A stretch of DNA of 12,044 nucleotides from positions 1 to 12,044 of the forward strand of contig JADFUQ010000204.1 in NCBI GenBank assembly GCA_015222065.1. Direction: 5' to 3'. Within the stretch, counting starts at the first letter, position 1, and each line of letters begins with the position of its first letter. The stretch comes from Bacteroidota bacterium. Its GTDB lineage: Bacteria > Bacteroidota > Bacteroidia > Bacteroidales > VadinHA17. The notes beneath the pieces are model-generated. The model made no database searches. It was given only the letters and a program-made list of their open reading frames with translations, and was not told the DNA's origin. Positions 6,366-12,044 of the stretch are shown piece by piece. The position numbers were made by a program, and so were the translations under genes.

Positions 6366-6820
6366 ATGGCAATAATGGAGATAAATAAAGCCAGCACAAT
6401 GTGTATAAAAGATTGCCGGGATAGTAGTAGTGTTGAGCCTTGTAGCTCGTTTGAGCTTCATCGTAAATTGATACTTATGAGCTTCGAAATCGGTAAAGAG
6501 CTATTCGTGGCAAACTAGTTGGGCGGGAATAAGATACCGGTTATTGATATTGTTTATGGAAAACCGGTTGATACTATTAATGTAATAATGGAATATTTCA
6601 AATGCCGGTAACAGAAACGAAGATCCCGTCCGAACCATTGGTGCAAAACGGAAAACTGGTTTATGGTATTGAGATTGTTCCCGAAAGTGGAATAATATTT
6701 GCAGATGACACAGTTGACTATCAGCAAAAAGGGGAAATATTCAGGTATTTGCCTAAAGGAACTTTGAAAGATTCGTTTGATGTTGATATTATTCCCGGTT
6801 CTTTTGTGTTTAACCGGTAA
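6366..6820 (+). pseudogene. Broken reading frame of unknown function (two overlapping pieces)
   Basis: Piece one opens at ATG 6366 and stops at TAG 6516-6518. The same frame continues without further stops to TAA 6609-6611, with protein-like content (LGGNKIPVIDIVYGKPVDTINVIMEYF). Piece two, ATG 6602 to 6820 (72 residues), overlaps its end by 10 bp in the +1-shifted frame. It has well-formed soluble content (VQNGKLVYGIEIVPESGIIFADD, GEIFRYLPKGTLKDSFDVDIIPGSFVFNR). I do not recognise a family in either piece. One nonsense change and one frame shift would explain the pattern as a single decayed gene of about 150 residues. Alternatively, piece two could be a real small gene. It runs tail-to-tail with the editing-domain gene, 23 bp apart. 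Confidence 0.3.
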
Positions 6821-6843
6821 ATATAGAGTTCTTTGATAAGCTG

Positions 6844-7254
6844 TTAGAAGCTCTTGAAAATCCGGGCATGGGAATTTCCCGGTGCATCCAGATTCAAATG
6901 CAGGAAATATCCGAAAGGAGTCTGATAGCAAATGTAATCAGCATTCTCAAGCCTTTGTTGGGACTTATCAAACAGGCTTTTTGTAAATCCCGGGTCAGCT
7001 TTTCTGTCAGAAAGATGGGCGAATGAGTGCAGCAATATGTTTTTTGTTTCATTTTTCTTGGCTGCCCACTTGAGGTTTTTTATAAGCTTCTTTTCAACTC
7101 CGGCAGGATCTGCTTCGTCTTCCTGTTCAGCCTGGATAAAGCCGGCAAGAATGTTATCGTATGATTTGCCACTTTTTATTGTTTCAAACTGATCGAGGGT
7201 TTTAACGCCGGGCTCAAAAGAAAATTTGTTACAATATATCATCAAAAGTTTCAT
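6844..7254 (-). CDS. Stand-alone threonyl-tRNA synthetase editing domain (archaeal type)
   Basis: A 136-residue cytoplasmic protein matching the archaeal ThrRS N-terminal editing domain (tRNA-Thr_ED, D-aminoacyl-tRNA-deacylase-like fold). It starts MKLLMIYCNKFSFEP. It then has an acidic segment (QAEQEDEADP, 41-50) and a helix with EKKLIKNLKWAAKK. Next comes the strand and motif NILLHSFAHLSDRKADP (72-88), which matches the archaeal 'YPFAHLS' core, and later TPFGYFLHLNLDAPGNSHARIF (112-133), matching 'APFGWYK...GHP'. In archaea this domain hydrolyses Ser-tRNA(Thr); no synthetase catalytic core is attached here. From memory, the archaeal 'WYK' Lys is important for discriminating the amino acid. 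The corresponding position here appears to be Leu118 (YFL), so the substrate may differ. It is transcribed alone, with no SD. Confidence 0.8.
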   Translation of the reverse strand: MKLLMIYCNKFSFEPGVKTLDQFETIKSGKSYDNILAGFIQAEQEDEADPAGVEKKLIKNLKWAAKKNETKNILLHSFAHLSDRKADPGFTKSLFDKSQQRLENADYICYQTPFGYFLHLNLDAPGNSHARIFKSF

Positions 7255-7600
7255 TGATGCAGGGTTTTATAAGAACAAAATACTATTTTAGAACTGTATT
7301 TACAGATTATAATAAACATTCGGTTTATAATACGAAAGTAACTAATTAATATAAGTCGGATACTTGCTTAGAATTTTAAATGTAACTAATCAGTACTTAA
7401 AGTGATTAAAAGTTAAGTAAGGTGAGTAGGTGAGTAAGGAGAAGGAAAGGCAAAAGCTTGCCACGTGAAATGCGACGAAGGAGCATATTTCACTGTGGGT
7501 AAAAGTGAAGAGAGAATAGCAAAGGGCGAACAGGCGTGAACTCGTAACTCGTAACACTTTGGTAGAATGAAGAAATAAATTATCATATTATCAGATTTCA
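7255..7600. other. Gene-free stretch before protease gene, with small repeats
   Basis: Bases 7255-7420 are AT-rich and hold the divergent upstream regions of the editing-domain gene and the protease gene. I could not fix a TTG/TAnnTTTG promoter pair. From 7421 there is a cluster of short repeats: GGTGAGTA twice in tandem (7421-7436), the hairpin listed next, and CTCGTAA twice in tandem (7541-7554). A short minus-strand ORF across it is not credible. Confidence 0.6.
7461..7498. repeat. REP-like imperfect palindrome
   Basis: CCAC, GTGAAA and TGC (7461-7473) pair with GCA (7483-7485), TTTCAC (7488-7493) and GTGG (7495-7498). The stem has 13 pairs, a 2-nt AT bulge and a single T bulge. The compact GC-capped form in intergenic DNA suggests a dispersed repeat family; copies elsewhere in the genome cannot be checked here. 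Confidence 0.45.
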
Positions 7601-9796
7601 ATGAAATTTAAGAGAATAATTTACATATCGTTTGTTATACTTCCCTTTTTGCTATTGTCCCTGCCTGGTAACGGGCAGATATCTTTTCCCGGATTCCCTG
7701 CAGGAATTGATAATATTAACGTACCTTTTATCAAATTACCGGGCGTTGACAGGGATAAACTTATTAGCATTGAAGAGCAGGAGAGATTAATAACAGGGAA
7801 AAAAAGTCTTAGATTCGGAAAAATCATACCTGTATCTTTCGGGACTGATAATTCTGGTGTTTTTCAGTCATTTGACGAACTTCAGGTTTGGAGAATAGGA
7901 TTATGGTCGCCGGATGCCAGGGGACTGGGATTAATATTTAACCGGTTTGACCTTGATGATGGTGAAAAGGTTTTTGTTTACTCTCCCGGAAAAAAGCAGG
8001 TGCTTGGAGCTTTTACCAGTGGGAACATGAATAAAAACAAAACACTGGCTGTAAGGCCATTGGCAAATGATTCTATTATCATTGAATTTCAATTCAACAC
8101 CAACAGGAAGGATGCTCTGCATATTGGGTCTGTGGTTTATGATTATCTGGGAATATTCAGTACTATTGGTGCTAAGGATGGATGGTATAATGCTTCCGGA
8201 CCGTGTAATGTTGATATCAATTGTACTGAAGGACAGGATTGGCAGAGTGAAAAGAATGCAGTTTGCCGGGAACTCATCTATAAACCTGATAATGGTTATT
8301 CGGAGTTATGCACAGGTGTGCTTCTGGGTAATACTGCAGAAACAGATGCGCCTTACCTGTTAACGTCAAATCATTGTATTGAAAATATTTCACATGCTGA
8401 GAATACACTGTTTGTATTTCAATATGAAAGTCCTTATTGTGAGGGTCCGGATGGATTTGTTATAAAATCCATATCAGGATCAGGCTTGAAGGCAACATCT
8501 GAAAATCTGGACTTTACGCTGGTTGAATTAAACAAGATACCCCCAATTACCTACAATCCAATCTATGCCGGATGGAGTAATCTGGATAATCCACCTGATA
8601 ATTCAGTAACTATCCATCATCCAAACGGAGATGTTAAAAAGATATCTGTTGATAATGATCCTGCAGTGATGGCAAGTTATTCGACGTTTGATGATAATGC
8701 ATTCTGGAATATTTTGCAATGGGAAATCGGAACAACTGAGGCTGGTTCGTCCGGGGCTCCGCTTTTTGATCAGGATCATAGGGTTATAGGTATCCTTTCA
8801 GGAGGTGATGCGCATTGCGGAAATTCAGTAAACGATTATTTTTTAAGGTTAACCAATGCATGGGATGATTATAGCTCATCAGGTGAGCAACTTAAATTCT
8901 GGCTTGACCCGGAAAATTCCGGTGCTACGTCTGTGAATCAACGCGATCCATATGCAGAAGCTAAACTGGATTGTGATACTGTTTCGAATATCTCAATTGT
9001 AGAAAGTAAAGAAATATATTCTTATATTAACCCTGAAAGTGGTACTATTACAGGACATAACACGGGTTTGCTTAAACAATATGCAGAAAAATTTCTTATT
9101 AGCTCAGAGAGAAATATTACAGGAGTCTGCTTAAATGTGGCAAGAGCGATCTGGTCAGACGATTCAGACAGCGTAAAAATTAAGATTTGGTACGGAACAA
9201 ACCAGCCGGACCAATTGCTATATGAGAAAAAGTTACAGATAAAAGCCTTTGTCGATTCAGTATATAATTTTGTTGATTTTGACTCAGTGATCAATGTTAC
9301 ATCCGACATTTATCTCGGTTATGAGATTTCTTATAATCCGGGATTTTCCGCTTCAACACAGTTTGCAGTGTTTCATGCAGAAGATAGAGGAGTGGGAGGG
9401 GCCAATACCGCTATGGCCTTTGATGGTAGTAATTGGTTTGAATTTCCAGATATACCGGAAATTGCTATAAGTACATCTCTTGATCTGCAACCTGTTATTT
9501 GTGGTGAGATTCCCTCTCTTGGTGTTGAGTTGCCCGAAAGAGAGAATGATCTTAATATCGTGGTTTATCCTAATCCGGGTAGTGGTTTGGTTACTTTTAT
9601 TCCAAACGGATTTATATTTGGAACTATTCGGGTGCAGGTATATCATCCTGCAGGATATGTTTTGCAGGATCTTGATTTGGAATTTTCAGGAGGCAGAATT
9701 GATCTTGATCTTACTGGGTTAACAACCGGACTATACTTTATCAGGATAAGTCAGGGTGCAAAAAACGAAACATTAAAAGTTTCAATTATAAGATAG
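7601..9796 (+). CDS. Secreted lysyl-endopeptidase-like serine protease with T9SS signal
   Basis: A 731-residue exported protease. The signal peptide is residues 1-25 (KFKR, hydrophobic core, cleavage near GNGQ). A prosegment and accessory region follow to about 195. Then comes an S1 trypsin-fold domain like Achromobacter lysyl endopeptidase (about 200-440): CNVDINC, DWQSEKNAVCREL, CTGVLL, TSNHC (His258), NLDFTLVEL (Asp304), AGSSGAPLF (Ser384), GGDAHCG and DYFLRLTNAW. The triad is complete, and Cys202, 208, 222, 237, 259, 280 and 406 can form the family's disulfides. A beta-sandwich region common in T9SS proteins covers about 465-630 (INPESGTITGHNTG ... YLGYEI). The end is a T9SS type A sorting domain (VVYPNPGSGLVTFIPNG ... 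LTGLTTGLYFIRIS, about 655-731). The likely role is digestion of extracellular protein after Lys, though specificity is inferred. It is monocistronic and convergent with the next gene. Confidence 0.9.
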   Translation: MKFKRIIYISFVILPFLLLSLPGNGQISFPGFPAGIDNINVPFIKLPGVDRDKLISIEEQERLITGKKSLRFGKIIPVSFGTDNSGVFQSFDELQVWRIGLWSPDARGLGLIFNRFDLDDGEKVFVYSPGKKQVLGAFTSGNMNKNKTLAVRPLANDSIIIEFQFNTNRKDALHIGSVVYDYLGIFSTIGAKDGWYNASGPCNVDINCTEGQDWQSEKNAVCRELIYKPDNGYSELCTGVLLGNTAETDAPYLLTSNHCIENISHAENTLFVFQYESPYCEGPDGFVIKSISGSGLKATSENLDFTLVELNKIPPITYNPIYAGWSNLDNPPDNSVTIHHPNGDVKKISVDNDPAVMASYSTFDDNAFWNILQWEIGTTEAGSSGAPLFDQDHRVIGILSGGDAHCGNSVNDYFLRLTNAWDDYSSSGEQLKFWLDPENSGATSVNQRDPYAEAKLDCDTVSNISIVESKEIYSYINPESGTITGHNTGLLKQYAEKFLISSERNITGVCLNVARAIWSDDSDSVKIKIWYGTNQPDQLLYEKKLQIKAFVDSVYNFVDFDSVINVTSDIYLGYEISYNPGFSASTQFAVFHAEDRGVGGANTAMAFDGSNWFEFPDIPEIAISTSLDLQPVICGEIPSLGVELPERENDLNIVVYPNPGSGLVTFIPNGFIFGTIRVQVYHPAGYVLQDLDLEFSGGRIDLDLTGLTTGLYFIRISQGAKNETLKVSIIR

Positions 9797-9823
9797 AATG
9801 CAGAGAACAGGAACAAGCAGACT

Positions 9824-11233
9824 TTAAAGTAAACTATCCAGCATTTTTCCAAGTGCTTCGACACTTATTCGTTTGGCAATAATTTTTTTATGCTCATCGA
9901 GCAGATAAACAGTGGGTGTGCTGTAAATATCATAAAATAATCTGAAAAAAGTAGATTGGTTTGGATCCCAGGCATTTATCCAGTCAAATCCTTTATCATT
10001 GATATAATCAAGCCACTCTTGTTTATTATCCTGGGTATAAACTGTAAATACTTCAAGACCTTTATCCTTGTTTTTTTTGTAAATGTCGTAAAGCGCAGGT
10101 GTTGACGTTTTACAATGACCGCAATCAGTTTCCCAGAAGTATAATACAATGTATTTAGCATTAATCTGATGTAATGAAATCCATTCTCCTGTTTCGGTTT
10201 CCATTTTCAAATCTCTGGAAATATTACCGATCAGGTTGGGTTTGATCTTGTAAACCCTGTCTCGGATTTTTACCAGTGAAGTGGAATCAACCCAATCGGC
10301 TTCACCCGACAGATAATAATCTTCAGCAACGCTTACAAATACTTCATCCATCCCCATGATATTAGATTTCAGGAAATTATTCAGCAGGTAGATTACAACA
10401 TATTGGAAAACTTCATCATTTGCTCTGCACCTGTCTACTATCTTTGTTATTTCAGGTATTACCGAGTCGGGTTTTTGGATCAGGACATTGTTGAAATACC
10501 TGTCAATCTTTGCCTGAAGCACCGGTGTTCTGAGTAACCGTTGATCTGAAAAATCAATACTATCCAGGAAATGATCCTTATTATAATTGTATCCAATAAC
10601 CCACCTCATCGAATCTTTGTTTGCAATATTATCGGGTATATCGAAGTCAGGCGGCTCAGGAGGTCGCATAGCATTTATCAAACTGCTTAATAGCATATCC
10701 TTATTTTTACTGGTGATTTTGTTCCAGTAATCCTTTACCTTCCTATCCAGCATTTTCATTTCTTCAATGATCGCGTCAAGTGAATCAGGATTTTCTTTAT
10801 TTAGTTTCCGCCTGTTTGCAAGAGACCCTGATTTCTTCTGTTGTTCAGCCATAAATCTCTGATATTCAATAAAAATACTATTCTGGGTTGATCCTTTGAA
10901 TTTTAAAAATTTAAGTAAATCGGTTGTATCCGTTGAAACTGAAAATTCCTGATCCTTATCCACAATCAATTCGAAGAAGTTCATGTTAGGTAAAGCTATC
11001 AGGTAAATACCGCCATCAAGCTTTTCATCTCCTTCAAAAACTCCTTTTCCCTGTTTATCAAGATAAAGAGTGTCATGAACTAATTTTTTACTACCAAAAT
11101 GATATGCCAGGTATATACTTGTGTCCCTTAATCCTTCTATTTTAACTTCTATCCGGTATCCCTGGGAGAAAACAGGTATTGATAGAATAAACGTAGATAT
11201 TATTAGACTGAATAACTTAATGATCTTATTCAT
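9824..11233 (-). CDS. Exported TlpA/DUF4369-type thioredoxin-like protein
   Basis: 469 residues. The N-terminal signal (1-23, hydrophobic stretch ending VFSQG) targets the periplasm, possibly anchored. Residues about 26-115 look like DUF4369 (IEVKIEGLRDTSIYLAY...KKLVHDTLYLDKQGKGVFEGDE...GIYLI). A helical middle follows (about 120-335, charged, resembling DUF5106). The C-terminal thioredoxin/TlpA domain spans about 338-469. It contains YFWETDCGHCK with the redox pair Cys371/Cys374 and cis-Pro440 in TPTVYLLDEHKKII. Such proteins act as periplasmic thiol-disulfide oxidoreductases in Bacteroidota; the partner is unknown. The active site is complete. The 3' end is 27 bp from the protease stop, tail-to-tail, with no obvious terminator hairpin between them. 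Confidence 0.88.
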   Translation of the reverse strand: MNKIIKLFSLIISTFILSIPVFSQGYRIEVKIEGLRDTSIYLAYHFGSKKLVHDTLYLDKQGKGVFEGDEKLDGGIYLIALPNMNFFELIVDKDQEFSVSTDTTDLLKFLKFKGSTQNSIFIEYQRFMAEQQKKSGSLANRRKLNKENPDSLDAIIEEMKMLDRKVKDYWNKITSKNKDMLLSSLINAMRPPEPPDFDIPDNIANKDSMRWVIGYNYNKDHFLDSIDFSDQRLLRTPVLQAKIDRYFNNVLIQKPDSVIPEITKIVDRCRANDEVFQYVVIYLLNNFLKSNIMGMDEVFVSVAEDYYLSGEADWVDSTSLVKIRDRVYKIKPNLIGNISRDLKMETETGEWISLHQINAKYIVLYFWETDCGHCKTSTPALYDIYKKNKDKGLEVFTVYTQDNKQEWLDYINDKGFDWINAWDPNQSTFFRLFYDIYSTPTVYLLDEHKKIIAKRISVEALGKMLDSLL

Positions 11234-11260
11234 AAGAGTTTGTTATTTTAACATAAACCA

Positions 11261-11268
11261 CAAATTTA
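11261..11268 (-). promoter_or_regulatory. Bacteroidota -7 box (TAAATTTG) for the TlpA-like gene
   Basis: On the minus strand TAAATTTG fits the Bacteroidota consensus TAnnTTTG and stands 27 nt before the ATG at 11233, giving a short leader of about 20 nt. The -33 element is weak: only T-rich runs, no clean TTTG at the right distance. Confidence 0.4.
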
Positions 11269-11343
11269 ATGAAACATTGCAAGTAAAAAAGTGCGGAGTG
11301 AAGTTTTAAATATATAGGAAAAAGGAGAAAAACTGAAAACCGA

Positions 11344-12044
11344 TTACGAATCAAGCCCGGCTAACCTTAACAATTGAGTAGTGTTCTTCCGGTTTGAAAA
11401 ATTATCATTTAGTTTTTTCTTCCGCTTTTCTGATTCGGCTAATGTAAAAGGCCTATCCAATAAATGTTTGACCTTCTCAATTAATTGATCCTCTGTTTCC
11501 CATCCATAACACAAGTTGTCCAGTCCTGAATTCGCGATTACATTATCGTGGGCAATACAGTGTCGTCCAAGGAAGAGTGAATAAAGCAATTTTATTTTCA
11601 TACCGGAAGACTGAAAAGAATGCAGAAGGTTAATATGAGCATTCACAATCAGGTCGGATAGTTTATCAGACGAAGGGTTTTTAATCAATTTGATGTTTTG
11701 ATTCCCGTTAATTGCTCTTTTTAAACCTTTTGAAGGGTCTTTTCCGGCAATAATAAGAGGAATCGGAAGATGTTTATACAGTTTATCAATCAGGTATCTC
11801 ACCGATCTTTCATTGTCAGGAACAGAAAGATCGCCATGATACAAAATATATTCTCCGGTACCTTCTCGTGACATAACCGTATCAAATGGATGAAAAGCAG
11901 GAATATAATATGTTTCATATCCGTACTTACTATAATGAATCTTGTCATTTTCTGAAATGGCAGCAATCATTGTTCCATCCGGCAGCCTTTTTTCATATCT
12001 GTTCAGTTTGACACTTTCTGACATGAAAAAGAATTTCCTGAAAA
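11344..12044 (-). CDS. GT4-like glycosyltransferase, C-terminal part
   Basis: The frame is open to the right edge. Codons upstream of the ATG at 12024 continue it (FRKFFF), and the sequence there already matches the middle of a glycosyltransferase, so the real start lies outside the window. Visible parts: RYEKRLPDGTMIAAISENDK (end of the N-terminal Rossmann domain), YYIPAFHPF linker, then YILYHGDLSVPDNERSVRYLID, PLIIAGKDPSKGLKRAI, NIKLIKNPSSDKLSDLIVNAHINLLHSFQSSGMKIKLLYSLFLGRHCIAHDNVI. This is the C-terminal GT-B domain of a small GT4-like family common in Bacteroidota. The usual E-x7-E is replaced by the SGMKIKL-type region. The expected role is transfer of a sugar from a nucleotide donor in surface-glycan synthesis; donor and acceptor are unknown. 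It ends 110 bp upstream of the TlpA-like gene in the same direction. Confidence 0.8.
   Translation of the reverse strand, partial: FRKFFFMSESVKLNRYEKRLPDGTMIAAISENDKIHYSKYGYETYYIPAFHPFDTVMSREGTGEYILYHGDLSVPDNERSVRYLIDKLYKHLPIPLIIAGKDPSKGLKRAINGNQNIKLIKNPSSDKLSDLIVNAHINLLHSFQSSGMKIKLLYSLFLGRHCIAHDNVIANSGLDNLCYGWETEDQLIEKVKHLLDRPFTLAESEKRKKKLNDNFSNRKNTTQLLRLAGLDS

Noticed and set aside
6530..6575. Two ACCGGTT boxes suggesting a direct repeat
   Set aside because: Only seven identical bases and a partly similar flank inside a decayed reading frame; not enough to call a repeat.
6554..6931. 125-residue minus ORF covering the end of the editing-domain gene and the broken frame
   Set aside because: Overlaps the strongly supported editing-domain coding sequence in another frame; no protein-like motifs.
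1..12044. CRISPR array, tRNA/rRNA genes, insertion-sequence transposase
   Set aside because: No regularly spaced repeats, cloverleaf-like segments or transposase motifs were found on reading both strands; only the IntI recombinase remnant is present.

Overview
The window looks like a chromosomal stretch of a Bacteroidota bacterium, probably an environmental Bacteroidales/Marinilabiliales-type lineage. Two proteins end in type IX secretion system (T9SS) type A sorting domains (ends at 1500 and 9796). A TlpA-like thioredoxin with a DUF4369-like N-terminus is typical of this phylum, most starts lack a Shine-Dalgarno sequence, and one TAnnTTTG-type -7 box precedes the thioredoxin gene. No rRNA, tRNA or CRISPR array was seen.

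Left part (1-6311) is an accessory region that reads as a decayed integron. It holds the 3' end of a T9SS-secreted GEVED/Ig-like repeat protein (1-1500), then about 390 bp with three consecutive long hairpins built like integron attC sites (1502-1875). Next come a 5'-truncated PIN-domain (VapC-type) toxin remnant on the minus strand and a remnant of a response-regulator receiver domain on the plus strand. They abut so closely that one chimeric minus-strand ORF spans both. A two-gene ABC-2 exporter operon (ATPase 3695-4591, permease 2485-3702, minus strand) follows. It has a strong AGGAGG ribosome binding site that is atypical for Bacteroidota and is probably acquired. Divergent from it is an integron integrase (intI) pseudogene, 4812-5573. 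It keeps the IntI-specific insert but has lost the first catalytic Arg by an internal deletion and the whole HxxR...Tyr end by truncation. The 220 bp between the exporter and intI carry five helically phased (G/T)ATAACA heptamers and are the natural place for an attI site. Downstream of intI, another attC-like fold (5830-5890) immediately precedes a small four-helix membrane protein (5922-6311), a layout expected of a gene cassette.

Middle part (6312-7600) contains a broken reading frame of unknown function (6366-6820), a stand-alone archaeal-type threonyl-tRNA synthetase editing domain on the minus strand (6844-7254), and a gene-free stretch with a REP-like hairpin and short tandem repeats.

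Right part (7601-12044) is ordinary Bacteroidota chromosome: a secreted lysyl-endopeptidase-like serine protease with a T9SS signal, a convergent TlpA/DUF4369 thioredoxin-like exported protein, and the C-terminal part of a GT4-like glycosyltransferase that runs off the right edge.

The most interesting signal is the combination of a dead intI, attC-like folds on both sides, a phased-repeat attI candidate and toxin debris. All family assignments come from motif reading without database searches.
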